A DNA stretch of 64,000 nt from assembly GCF_001507435.1 (NCBI RefSeq), contig NZ_LMWH01000242.1, positions 1-64,000 on the forward strand, written 5' to 3'. Shown here piece by piece: positions 56,122-64,000 of this stretch. The stretch's first letter is position 1. Each line of letters begins with the position of its first letter. A program made the position numbers and the translations under genes. Origin of the DNA: Streptomyces sp. NRRL F-5122 (GTDB lineage: Bacteria; Actinomycetota; Actinomycetes; Streptomycetales; Streptomycetaceae). A model generated the notes under the pieces. It saw only the letters and a program-made list of their open reading frames with translations. It was not told where the DNA came from and searched no databases.

Positions 56122-56943
56122 GGGGTCGGTGCGGAGTTTGGTGGGGGTCCGCCAGTTCTTGAGGTGGGCGAATCCGTGTTCGACCGGTGCGCGTCCGGTG
56201 GCGAGGACGCGGTTGGCGGTCTTCTGGCCGGGGGTGAGCTTGTGAGCGCGGGTGGCTGTGAAGCCGGTGACGATCACGGGGTCGCGTACGTCGTTGTCGA
56301 GGCCGCGGAAGCCGAGGTCCGCCAATGCGCCGAGACCGGCGGCGCGCAGGTGGGCCAGAATGTGGTCGTGGCGGGCGGCCGTGATGTCGTGGGTGCGGCC
56401 GGGCCGGGCGGCGGATATCCAGATCAGGCGGCCTTTCTCGTCGGTCACGGCGAGGAAGTGCAGGCCGTGATGGCGGTATTTGCCGGAGTAGTTTTGTCGG
56501 TCGGCCTTTCCTGTGCGGCGTCGGGTGGGGATGAGGGTGCCGTCGATCAGGACTACCTCCCCGCCCTGCTTGGCCACCTTCTTCAGGGCGCGGTCCAGGC
56601 GCGGAGCCTGCGCGACGAGGAGGGCGATCAGCTCGTCGCGCCAGCGGCGGACGGTGGACTCGGACTCATTGTTGCCGCCGGCCATGTCGGCCAGGCGCTG
56701 GTCGTGGCGCAGCACGGTCAAGACGATCACCGTGATCCTCCCGGGCGGCAGGATCCGCCACCTGGACCGAATCGCCTTCAGGTGGCGTCGCAGTAGATCG
56801 GCGAGGTACTTGACGGTGCTCGTGGACAGCGGCAGACGGTACTGGTAATCAAGCGGGCAGGTGTCCTCGGCGCGTTCTTTGGATCTCGTCACACAGTTCC
56901 AACGGCCGCCGGGGGCAACCCGGTTACGCCCGCACCCCACCAC
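56053..56943 (-). pseudogene. IS5-type (DDE_Tnp_4) transposase, C-terminus frameshifted
   Basis: The 296-codon frame carries the DDE_Tnp_4/HARBI1-type domain: GGEVVLIDGTLIPTRRRTG (first Asp), GLHFLAVTDEKGRLIW, LGALADLGFRGLDNDV (second Asp) and APVEHGFAHLKNWR (Glu). The last residues read SFWRTSKSTADG, whereas the inverted copy at 60000 encodes LLVLTNLEVNR. Comparison shows a one-base deletion near 56085 in this copy. The catalytic residues are intact, so loss of activity is likely but not certain. Confidence 0.75.
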
Positions 56944-56964
56944 TCCGGGCGCTGGCGTCCCTGG

Positions 56965-57415
56965 TCACAGGCAGGTGGTAAACCGGCCGTCGGGTAGTTT
57001 CCGCAGCCAGCCGCGATCGACGAGTCTGACCACTCTCCCGCGCAGCGGTTCCAGCTTGGCCCGCACACTGACGTCGATTCCCAGCGCGTCACCGACCTGC
57101 CGGGCCATGACCGGTCCGGCGGCCTGCCGCACAGCGGCGAGAATGCGCTGGTGGTCCGGCGGGAGTGTGCTCTCCTCCACGCCTGACGTGCGGTGCGGGA
57201 TCAGCATCACCGCTCGTCCGCCCACCTGCCCGGGCGCCGGCGTGACCGATGCCCGTTCGTTGGCGAGCTGTTCACTCACCCGTTCAAGGACGCGTTCGGC
57301 GACGGCGAGTTCGTTCCGCTCGGCCCGTACCTCCGCCAACTGCTTGGCCAGCTGCTTTTCGAGTTCCTCCAGTTCCGCGCGCCGCGGTGATCCGTTCCAG
57401 CAGCTCAGGATCCAT
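56965..57415 (-). pseudogene. Coiled-coil IS-associated protein, frameshifted
   Basis: From ATG 57415 the frame begins DPELLERITAAR and then goes wrong. A second frame continues AELEELEKQLAKQLAEVRAE, AERVLERVSEQLANE and ends with a winged-helix-like block (ILAAVRQAAGPVMARQVGDA). A two-base loss in a GCGC run near 57377 explains the break. Proteins of this coiled-coil plus helix-turn-helix shape are often found beside actinomycete IS elements, as here, upstream of the IS5-type transposase. Its role is unknown. Confidence 0.55.
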
Positions 57416-57487
57416 GCACCGGATCGTAGAAGGCCGTCCAGCCGCAGCGAGCAAGAACCGGGGAGCTGACGAGGTTCAGGCCGTGTT

Positions 57488-57892
57488 CTACGGGTCTGGC
57501 GTTTGGCCAAGGGCCTCCCGTCGCGCTGTGCCTCGCTCCCACATGCTGCGCGCCACTGGTTCCAGCGCCCGGCCGTGGCTGGTCAGAATGTAGCGGACGC
57601 GCGGAGGCCAGCCCGGGGTGCGGTGAGGCTCGATGACGCCCGCACTGGTCAACTGGGTCGGCCTGTCCGAGAGAGCGGGCAGGGCGGCGGACAGTTCGGA
57701 GTAGGTGGTCTGACCGCGGCGTAGGAACTCGCGGACTACCAGCGGCGTCCACCGACCACCCAGCGCGGCGAGGGTGATGTCAACAGGGCACCGCGGTTCG
57801 TGGCCAGGCGGAACGAGGGCGCCGTCCGGGCAGTCCGCCAGCGGGCCGTCCTGATCACCCGTCGGTGCGTGTCCAACGGTTTGGTGCGTCAC
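57488..57892 (-). CDS. HxlR-family regulator with a short internal deletion
   Basis: A 134-residue winged-helix protein of the HxlR family: ITLAALGGRWTPLVVREFL, TTYSELSAALPALSD, then HRTPGWPPRVRYILTSHG. Between LSD and the QLTSAGVIE block, where relatives have about five more residues at the start of the recognition helix (usual pattern KVLSDRL), this copy reads RPT. DNA binding may be lost. GTG 57892 starts the family homology; a longer frame reaches 57997. It follows the MmyB-like gene on the same strand by about 40 bases. Confidence 0.65.
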   Translation of the reverse strand: MTHQTVGHAPTGDQDGPLADCPDGALVPPGHEPRCPVDITLAALGGRWTPLVVREFLRRGQTTYSELSAALPALSDRPTQLTSAGVIEPHRTPGWPPRVRYILTSHGRALEPVARSMWERGTARREALGQTPDP

Positions 57893-57932
57893 GAAAACCG
57901 TGAGCCGTCGGTCGGCCGATGGGCGGGGCGGA

Positions 57933-58802
57933 TCAGTTGCGCGTGCCGGCCGGTGGGCCGACGACGGTGGTGAGCTGGAGTTTGGTCTCGTCCTCACTGC
58001 CCGGCGCGGCGGTCATGATGACAATCTTGAGCTCCGTGTCGCCGTCGGTCAGGACATCGCAGTCCACCGTGACCGGGCCCACCGACGGGTGATCGACCCT
58101 CTTGTGGACCTCGCGATTCGCGGTCACCTCTCCTGTCGCCCACAGCTCGGCGAACCTCTCGTTGCCTGCGTTCAGGTCGCGGACCAGCGCGGCCAGGCGG
58201 CTGTCCCGGGGGAAGCGGCCGGTGGCGCGGCGCAGATCGGAGACGAGGGCGGCGTCGGCGGTGTCGGGGTCCGTCTCGGTGACCGGCCACAGCGCGAGGG
58301 GGGTGTGATCGACGTCCACCGGGAACCTGTCGCGGGCGAAGTTGCGCATCCGCGGCGGCGAAGCCAAGGGGTCTCCCAGCAGGGCGGCCCACCCGTGGTT
58401 CCACCACACCAGTTGCCAGTCCGCCGCGAACACGGCCACCGGTACGTCTCCGAGGCGGACGAGTACCCGTTGCATACCGGGGGGGAGATGGTCGCAGATC
58501 GTGCCGTCCGCCGGCGGCACGATCTGGGCCAGCCGGTAGAGGTGGTCCCGCTCGGCGGTGGACAGTTGGAGAGCGCGCGCCAGGGACGCCACCACCGACG
58601 CCGAGGGTGTCGTGGCCCGCCCCTGCTCCAGGCGCACGACGTAGTCGACCGACACTCCGGCCAGGTCGGCCAGTTCCTCGCGCCGCAGCCCGACAGCCCG
58701 GCGCTTGCGGACGACCGGCAGCCCAGCGGCTGACGGGGGCAGCCGGTTCCGCCACGTGCGGATCATCGCGCCCAGTCCAGTTCCGGGGGGTGTCGTCGTC
58801 AT
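57933..58802 (-). CDS. XRE/MmyB-like transcriptional regulator
   Basis: A 289-residue regulator. The helix-turn-helix is GLRREELADLAGVSVDYVVR (about residues 38-57), and the MmyB-type ligand-binding half shows VFAADWQLVWWNHGWAALLG and FARDRFPVDVDHTP. ATG 58802 is preceded by GGAGAGC and is preferred within a frame open to 59591. It is divergent from the SDR gene at 58917, which it probably controls, an arrangement common for MmyB-like/SDR pairs. Confidence 0.88.
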   Translation of the reverse strand: MTTTPPGTGLGAMIRTWRNRLPPSAAGLPVVRKRRAVGLRREELADLAGVSVDYVVRLEQGRATTPSASVVASLARALQLSTAERDHLYRLAQIVPPADGTICDHLPPGMQRVLVRLGDVPVAVFAADWQLVWWNHGWAALLGDPLASPPRMRNFARDRFPVDVDHTPLALWPVTETDPDTADAALVSDLRRATGRFPRDSRLAALVRDLNAGNERFAELWATGEVTANREVHKRVDHPSVGPVTVDCDVLTDGDTELKIVIMTAAPGSEDETKLQLTTVVGPPAGTRN

Positions 58803-58916
58803 GCTCTCCATCCTCCCGCGTCCCCGATCACATGCGGGGGCGCGAGGGTGGTACTGGTCTTCCCACCGTCGAAGCGTCCCTGGTCCGGCTCCCTCGTCAA
58901 GGCAACCATCGAAGGC

Positions 58917-59612
58917 ATGACGATCACTTTCATCACCGGAGCCAACAAGGGCATCGGCCGCGAGACCGCCCGCCGCCTCATCGCGTGCGGTCACACCGTT
59001 CTCCTGGGAGCCCGCGACCGTGAGCGGGGTGAGGAGGCAGCCGCCGCGCTGGGCGCACGCTTCGTCCCCGTCGACGTGACCGACGACGCGTCCGTGGCCG
59101 CCGCCGCGGACGTCGCCGAGCACGAGGGCAGGATCGATGTCCTGATCAACAACGCGGGGGTCCAGGGTCCCTTCGGTGATCCCGGCGATCTCACCGCCGC
59201 CGACGCCCGCGCCGTCCTCGACGTCAACGTCATCGGCGTGGTCCGCACCACCACCGCGTTCCTGCCGCTGCTGCGCCGTTCGGACGACCCCGTGATCATC
59301 AACGTCAGCAGCGGCATGGGCTCCCTCGCCTTCACCCACGACCCCGGCCGGTCCGAGTCGCACGTCGTCGTGCCGCTGTACGCCTCCTCGAAGGCGGCGC
59401 TGACGATGTTGACCACGCAGTACGCCAAAGGGCTCAAGGGCATTCGCGTCAACGCCGCCGACCCCGGCTACACCGCGACCGACATAAACGGTCACAGCGG
59501 CTCCCAGACCGTCACCGAGGGCACGGACGCGATCGTCGCCCTCGCCACCGAGGGGCCCGGTGCCGGCACCGGACGCTTCATCGACCGCCATGGCGAGATC
59601 GCCTGGTCCTGA
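58917..59612 (+). CDS. SDR-family oxidoreductase
   Basis: A 231-residue classical short-chain dehydrogenase: TGANKGIGRE at residues 7-16, NNAG near 81, then NVSSGMGSLAF and the catalytic YASSK near 160, followed by NAADPGYTATDIN. ATG 58917 has GAAGG just upstream. It is divergent from the MmyB-like regulator. The substrate is unknown; close relatives act on carbonyls such as carveol or menthone-like compounds. Confidence 0.88.
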   Translation: MTITFITGANKGIGRETARRLIACGHTVLLGARDRERGEEAAAALGARFVPVDVTDDASVAAAADVAEHEGRIDVLINNAGVQGPFGDPGDLTAADARAVLDVNVIGVVRTTTAFLPLLRRSDDPVIINVSSGMGSLAFTHDPGRSESHVVVPLYASSKAALTMLTTQYAKGLKGIRVNAADPGYTATDINGHSGSQTVTEGTDAIVALATEGPGAGTGRFIDRHGEIAWS

Positions 59613-59769
59613 GACCGGCGGTGCCGGGTCACCGGCCCTGAAGAACAGAGCGGGCAGAACATCGAGACCGGTCCCGGATAGGAGAACCGCTGCCGCTACT
59701 GGCGTCGGCGGAACCTCCGGCCGAGGTGATCAGGACGTACGAGCCGGGGCCCGGCAATTCGAGACGGTA

Positions 59770-59928
59770 GCCGCCGTCGGGCCCGGTGACCGCGCGGTCC
59801 AGACGGCGTTCCACATCTCCGCCGCCTTCTTGGTGGTCGCCGCCCTCGTCGCCGCGTTTGTACTCAAGCAGAAGGGCTGGGAGAGCGTCGCCGAGGCAGA
59901 TGCCGCCGTCGGGATGGCGGAAGGATGA
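59770..59928 (+). pseudogene. Possible MFS transporter C-terminal relic
   Basis: The frame ends with a hydrophobic helix (TAFHISAAFLVVAALVAAFV) followed by a short charged tail and stop, as at the end of EmrB-type MFS exporters. No start or further membrane segments precede it. Confidence 0.35.
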
Positions 59929-59993
59929 CGATGCTGCGGCAGCTCGGGTTCCTGACCGGAACTACTGCGCGACGCACTGGACTTGCGAGGAGC

Positions 59994-60168
59994 ACGGAGA
60001 CCACCCGCGCCACCCACCTCCTGCGCGCCCTGCTCGTCCTGACGAATCTTGAAGTCAACCGCTGACAGACGATCTACTCCGGAGACTGCCGCCTCCGACC
60101 AGCGTGAGAACCTCGGGAGACCGTCACGCCAGCCCTTTGACCTGTGCCTTCAAGTTGGCGGAGGCTCA
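59994..60168. repeat. Inverted IS-end repeat, right copy
   Basis: Inverted match to 55957-56121. The plus strand encodes the transposase tail THLLRALLVLTNLEVNR (stop 60063-60065), and the outer edge is the complement of TGAGCCTCCGCCAACTTGAA. Confidence 0.75.
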
Positions 60169-60246
60169 GTGAGGGTCTGTAGTCACTGTGTGTGACCAGA
60201 GCGAAGGGGGACCGGCTCTTTCGAACCTCTGCGGTGAGGCGGGCGG

Positions 60247-60633
60247 TCAGGCCGCCGGCCGGATCCGGTCGCCGGTTGCGTGGCGCAGTGCGGTCTTGAG
60301 CCGGTCCCGGATCGCGGTCTGGGCGGCGATGCGTTCGTTGAGGACCGTCAGTCGCTCTGATGCGACCTGCAGGGCCTTGTCGGATGGCGGCGTCGTGGTC
60401 ACGTCTCCGTCCAGGCACGGCAGGAAGATCTGCACGTCGTCCAGGGTGAGCCCGGCGGCCAGCAGGTGGCGGATGTTGCGGACCCGCACCACCGTCCGCT
60501 CGTCATAGATGCGGTAGCCATTGGGGGCCCGCTCCGAGGAGATCAGCCCCGCCTGCTCGTAGTGCCGCAGCGCACGGGCCGTCGTCCCGGTCGTCCTGGC
60601 CAGCTCACCGATCTGCACCCGCTCCACCTCCAC
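60247..60633 (-). CDS. MerR-family transcriptional regulator
   Basis: A 128-residue MerR protein. The N-terminal helix-turn-helix and wing read VQIGELARTTGTTARALRHY and GYRIYDERTVVRVRNIRHLL, and a C-terminal coiled-coil follows for dimerisation. GTG 60633 has AGGAG about 6 bases upstream. An in-frame GTG at 60648 overlaps the upstream SDR stop, so the two genes are translationally linked. No cysteines point to a metal. It probably acts on the MerR-type promoter at 61416-61446. Confidence 0.87.
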   Translation of the reverse strand: MEVERVQIGELARTTGTTARALRHYEQAGLISSERAPNGYRIYDERTVVRVRNIRHLLAAGLTLDDVQIFLPCLDGDVTTTPPSDKALQVASERLTVLNERIAAQTAIRDRLKTALRHATGDRIRPAA

Positions 60634-60644
60634 GGCCACTCCTA

Positions 60645-61406
60645 TCACGTCACGACCGCCCCGCCGTCGACCGGGAGTACCACGCCGGTGACGAACGACG
60701 CGGCTGGTGCGGCGAGCTGGGTGATTGCCCAGGCAACCTCCTCCGGTCGGCCGATCCGGCCCAGCGGGGTGTGTGCCAGCTGCCACTCTCGTAGTGCTGC
60801 CATCCGTTCCGGCGTCAGTCCCTGGTGCTCGCCGATCGGGGTGTCGACCGCGCCGGGCGCGACCGCCACCACCCGGACCCCGCGGGGTGCCAACTCGACC
60901 GCCCAGCTGCGAGTCAGCAGTTCCAGCGCGGTCTTGGTCGCCGCGTAGACCGAGCTGCCCGGCCAAGCCCGCTGCCCCACCGACGTACTGACGTTGACGA
61001 TCGCTCCGCCGGACGCCTCGAGGGACGGCAGCGCGGCTTGGGCCAGCAGGATGGGTGCGATCAGATTGGTGGCGATCTGCGGCGTGATCATCTCCGGCGT
61101 GAGGGTGCCGAGGGCACCGCCGTGCACGATGCCGGCGTTGTTGACCAGCACGTCCAACCGGCCGTGCGCCTCCAGCGCGGTTCGGACGATCCGATCGGGC
61201 TGGCCCTCGGCGGTGATGTCGGCGGCCAGCGGGGTGATCCTCTCGTGCCCGGCTGCGGTCTCGCGGAGCGGTTCGGCCCGCCGGCCGATGGCCAGGACGC
61301 GGGCGCCCTCAGCGGCGAACGCGCGGGCGGTGGCCCGGCCGATGCCGGTGCCGGCCCCGGTGACGGCGACGACCCTGCTGACCGGAGGTGCAGTGCTGCT
61401 GTCCAT
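60645..61406 (-). CDS. SDR-family oxidoreductase (operon with MerR gene)
   Basis: A 253-residue short-chain dehydrogenase: VTGAGTGIGRATA near residues 16-28, NNAG near 89, NVSTSVGQRAW and the catalytic YAATK near 158, then VAVAPGAVDTP. ATG 61406 is preferred to 61415 because the predicted transcription start falls between them. The stop overlaps the possible upstream start of the MerR gene. A quinone- or ketone-reducing role is plausible but unproven. Confidence 0.88.
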   Translation of the reverse strand: MDSSTAPPVSRVVAVTGAGTGIGRATARAFAAEGARVLAIGRRAEPLRETAAGHERITPLAADITAEGQPDRIVRTALEAHGRLDVLVNNAGIVHGGALGTLTPEMITPQIATNLIAPILLAQAALPSLEASGGAIVNVSTSVGQRAWPGSSVYAATKTALELLTRSWAVELAPRGVRVVAVAPGAVDTPIGEHQGLTPERMAALREWQLAHTPLGRIGRPEEVAWAITQLAAPAASFVTGVVLPVDGGAVVT

Positions 61407-61415
61407 GCCGGTCAT

Positions 61416-61446
61416 CGTTCAACCCTGCCGCCAGTGGCAAGGTCAA
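61416..61446 (-). promoter_or_regulatory. MerR-type promoter/operator with 19-bp spacer
   Basis: On the minus strand a TTGACC -35 box (61441-61446) and a TGAACG -10-like hexamer (61416-61421) are 19 bp apart. The spacer holds an inverted repeat (ACCTTGCC/GGCAGGGT, one mismatch). Long-spacer promoters with a central inverted repeat are the hallmark of MerR targets. Confidence 0.65.
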
Positions 61447-61468
61447 ACGGCGGCTGGTGGCCCTGCGG

Positions 61469-62530
61469 TCACCGAGTGTGGTCTCCGGGTGCGTAGTGTC
61501 GCCAGGTTCCTTCGGCCTCGGCGGCGAGTTGGGCGGTGGTGTCGTCGTGGTAGCTGAGCATGCGGGCGACCACGGGGGCGGGGGCCCGGAGTACGAGGTG
61601 GCGGATCGCCGACGTGCGTCCTCGCCGGGTAGGGAAGCCCAGGTCGCGGAGGCGAATTTCGAGGGTGTCCGAGGTCATGGGTTGTCCGGCCCGTCGACCT
61701 GGGAAGAGCCATCGGGCGCCCGGATTGGTTGCGGTCATGGTGTTCGGCCGCTGGCCCGGGTAGTCCAGCAGCATGCCGGCGAAGGGCTCAGGGACGGGCG
61801 ACGGCGGGTCGCCGAGCCGGATCTGGACCTCGCCGTCCTCACGGAGGACATCGTCGATGGTGAGCCGTGCGATCCGGGTGAGCGACTGCGCGTAGAGGAG
61901 GACGAGCGGGGCGGCCACGCGGTCCTGGAGAGGGATGTCGTCGCGGTCGACGACCTGCCGTAGCAGGGTGAGCCGTTGCTGCTGAACGAGAGGGGTTGGG
62001 TTGCTGGTGGAGCGGTGCGGAACGGTGACCGTGGGCATGTGGTTGGACCGCATCGCCCATCGCAGGAAGGCAAGGGTGAGGCACTGGGCGGTGTAGCCGC
62101 CTGCGTACCAGTCGTGGACATCGGCCTGCGTGCAGTCGGCGAGGGTTCGCCCGCGCTCGGCGAGGTGAGCGAGGAAGGCGGTCGCGAGGTGGATCTCGTT
62201 GCGGGCCTGGTGGATCTGCTTGCTGGTGAGCGGGCAACGGTCGGCCAGGGTGTGCAGGCGGCGCTGGATGTGCCAGGTGGCGAAGAGCTCCAGCAGGCGC
62301 CGACGCCCGGGGTCATCGATGGCGGGCGACAGGTCCACGATCGCGTCGCCGGTGGCGACCTTGCGGATGGCGGCGTTCTCGGTCTTGGTGGCGATCAGGT
62401 CGGCCGGGGTGCACTCGAAGATGTCGCAGAGTGCGGCCAGCACCGGCAGCGACAGCCGCTCGGGAGTGCTGGTGACCAGCCGGTGGACCTGGGAGACCGT
62501 GCGGGTCGCCCGGGCCAGCAGCCCCCACGG
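61469..62530 (-). pseudogene. XRE HTH plus recombinase-like protein, 5' end lost to IS1182 fragment
   Basis: The frame begins its homology near 62525 with SQVHRLVTSTPERLSLPVLA and then ALCDIFECTPADLI, the second half of a Cro/C1-type helix-turn-helix. A long helical region with WHIQRRLHTLADRCPLTSK and TQADVHDWYAGG follows. The C-terminal part resembles the catalytic half of tyrosine recombinases (LVLLYAQSLTRIARLTIDDV, then ARMLSYHDDTTAQL). The first helices are missing because an IS1182 fragment on the other strand begins exactly there. Confidence 0.65.
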
Positions 62531-62903
62531 CACCACTGCGATGTGGATCCGCGACCGCCTCGACGGCCTGTTCAGCGACGAGGACTTCACCGCCTGGTAC
62601 CCGCGCGACGGCCGCCCCGGGCTCTCGCCCGCGCAGCTGGCCACCGTCTGCGTGCTGCAGTACGCGCTCAACCTGTCGCACCGCCAGGCCGCCGAGGCGG
62701 TGCGCTGCCGCATCGACTTCAAGTACGCCCTCGGCCTGGAGCTGGAAGACCCCGGCTTCCACCACAGCGTGCTGTCCGACTTCCGCGAGCGGCTCGCCGA
62801 GGGCGACCGCGCCGACCGGCTGCTGGGCCTGGCACTGACCCGGATCCGGCGGGCCGGCCTGCTCAAGGGGCGCGCCGCCCGCGCCAGTCGACCATTTCCA
62901 TAA
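62527..62903 (+). pseudogene. IS1182-family transposase, N-terminal fragment
   Basis: The frame gives the N-terminal domain of an IS1182 transposase: GTTAMWIRDRLDGLFSDEDF, GRPGLSPAQLATVCVLQYAL, RCRIDFKYALGLELEDPGFH. It stops at 62901-62903 shortly after GLLKGRAARAS, long before the catalytic domain. Both ends are truncated. It interrupts the recombinase-like gene on the minus strand. Confidence 0.75.
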
Positions 62904-62934
62904 ACCATGAATATAAAAAGGCTATGCTTCGCGC

Positions 62935-63393
62935 ATGAGTCGTCAAGACACCGCTCCTGGCGCGTCCGCCGTCATCGGGGCAGCCCTCTACGGCCTGGCC
63001 ACCAGGGCCGCGAGACGCCTGCCCCGGGACATGAGCCTGACGTCCGCCGCCACCCTGGCCACCCTGGACCGGACCGGCCCGCGGCGCATCACCGATCTGG
63101 CCGCGGTCGAGGGCGTCACCCAGCCCGGGATGACCGCCCTGGTCCGGGTTATGGAGGAGTCCGGCCTGGTCGAGCGGCGGGGCGACGCGTCCGACAAGCG
63201 GGTCACGCTGGTGTGCCTGACCGAGGCCGGCGCCTCCTATGTCCGGACACGGCGCCAGGCGGGCGTCCACGCGTTCGAGCGGTTGATCGGCGGGCTCACC
63301 GGCGACGAGGTCGAGGCGCTGGTGGCGGCCCTTCCGGCGCTGAAGCATCTGGCAGATCTCGAAAGCCAGGACCGCGAAGGGCCGAAGCAGTGA
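62935..63393 (+). CDS. MarR-family transcriptional regulator
   Basis: A 152-residue winged-helix protein: RRITDLAAVEGVTQPGMTAL (recognition region), ERRGDASDKRVTLVCLTEAG (wing). There is no ribosome binding site. Instead TATGCT at 62923-62928 lies 6 bases before the ATG, so the mRNA is probably leaderless. Its stop overlaps the start of the MFS gene (GTGA), so it very likely regulates that exporter. Confidence 0.88.
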   Translation: MSRQDTAPGASAVIGAALYGLATRAARRLPRDMSLTSAATLATLDRTGPRRITDLAAVEGVTQPGMTALVRVMEESGLVERRGDASDKRVTLVCLTEAGASYVRTRRQAGVHAFERLIGGLTGDEVEALVAALPALKHLADLESQDREGPKQ

Positions 63394-64000
63394 CCGGGCA
63401 GCCGGTCGGCGGGGTCGCGGTGAAGGCGTTCCCCGTGGCGCGTTCCGAGGCGCGGCTGCTGGTCCCCGCCCTGGTGTTCATCGCTCTGGTCGTGGCGGCG
63501 GTCGCCAGCCTCGGGACACCGCTCATCACCAGCGTGGCGACCTCGTTCCACGTCTCGCTCGGCAGCGCGCAGTGGACGCTGACCGTCGCGCTGCTCAGCG
63601 GCGCCGTCGCCACGCCGGTCCTGGGCCGGCTCGGAGCCGGCCGGCACCGGCGGGCCACGATCCTCGCCACGCTGGCGGTCGTCGTCGCCGGCAGCGCGCT
63701 CACCGTGCTGCCGCTGCCGTTCGCGTGGCTGCTGGCCGGCAGGGGGGCCCAGGGCGTCGGGCTGGGGCTGACGGCGCTGATGATGGGCGTGGCCCGGGAC
63801 CACCTCCCCGAGGAGCGCAGCGCGGCCGTGATCGCCCTGATCTCGGTGGTCTCGATCATCGGGGCCGGCGTCGGCTACCCGCTGGCTGCACTGCTCGCCG
63901 AGCTCGGCGGGGTACGGGCCGCCTACGGCCTCGGCCTGGTCGTCACCGCCGCCGCTCTCCTGACCGCGTGGCGCTCCATGCCCGAAGCCCCCGAAGGCCG
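63390..64000 (+). CDS. MFS transporter (partial, runs off window end)
   Basis: The first 203 codons of a major facilitator superfamily transporter. GTG 63390 overlaps the MarR stop by four bases. Membrane segments begin at LLVPALVFIALVVAAVASLG. The TM2-TM3 loop signature GAVATPVLGRLGAGRHRRAT is present, and LPLPFAWLLAGRGAQGVGLG is the TM4 region. Six or more segments are visible before the window ends. As a MarR-linked MFS it is probably a drug or metabolite exporter. Confidence 0.88.
   Translation, partial: MTGQPVGGVAVKAFPVARSEARLLVPALVFIALVVAAVASLGTPLITSVATSFHVSLGSAQWTLTVALLSGAVATPVLGRLGAGRHRRATILATLAVVVAGSALTVLPLPFAWLLAGRGAQGVGLGLTALMMGVARDHLPEERSAAVIALISVVSIIGAGVGYPLAALLAELGGVRAAYGLGLVVTAAALLTAWRSMPEAPEG

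Overview
The window is high-GC actinobacterial DNA, most likely a Streptomyces or close relative. Codon third positions are strongly G/C, GTG starts are common, secretion is Tat and Sec, and the families are typical streptomycete ones: RsbU/SpoIIE phosphatases, RsbW-like ATPases, MmyB-type HTH proteins, DUF5133, GH78 rhamnosidases and Pls/PosA-type synthetase parts. The many IS remnants, truncated genes and long stretches without credible genes suggest an accessory region such as a chromosome arm.

Layout. 0-5 kb: convergent IS5 tails, a LysR/SnoaL-like divergent pair, an IS1182 relic, a frameshifted GAF-SpoIIE-HATPase sensor and an aldo-keto reductase relic. 5-9 kb: a Tat-exported GH78 alpha-L-rhamnosidase behind a perfect 16-bp palindrome. 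9.5-17 kb: fatty acid desaturase, PlsC acyltransferase, DUF1684 protein, P-loop kinase-like protein and sulfite-oxidase-family protein. 17-20 kb: a junction of two broken genes, a divergent SDR/MarR pair and an SGNH relic. 20-24.4 kb: two ArsR paralogues, one heading an overlapping ArsR-SulP-unknown-RsbW-like operon. Both have TTGC-N8-GCAA sites upstream. 24.7-29 kb: divergent TetR/SDR with two palindromic sites, then a complete polar amino acid ABC operon. 29-33 kb: mostly nothing credible, apart from a cold-shock gene and a DUF5133 gene. 33.5-39 kb: GNATs, a methyltransferase, a PAS-SpoIIE phosphatase and hypotheticals.

39-46.9 kb: a decayed IS256 transposase, then a two-gene unit (40641-44743). 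It pairs a small helical protein with a P-loop nSTAND/WD40 protein carrying 14 WD repeats. The same nine-residue motif (YQAGRDQHI) lies at the C-terminus of the small protein and the N-terminus of the NLR-like protein. This is the layout expected of an NLR/effector pair that signals through a templated, amyloid-like motif, and it is the strongest candidate here for an under-described system. An intact IS1380 element and a VOC gene it may have truncated follow.

47-56 kb: cupin, a 49-residue membrane protein, a hypothetical gene, a second GH78 rhamnosidase with an operator-like site resembling the first, and a carrier-protein/terminal-domain protein of the Pls/PosA type without an adenylation domain. 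56-60.2 kb: a segment bounded by about 165-bp inverted copies of an IS5-type end. It carries HxlR, MmyB-like and SDR genes and relics. 60.2-64 kb: an SDR-MerR operon with a MerR-type promoter, a recombinase-like gene cut by an IS1182 fragment, and a MarR-MFS operon running off the window.
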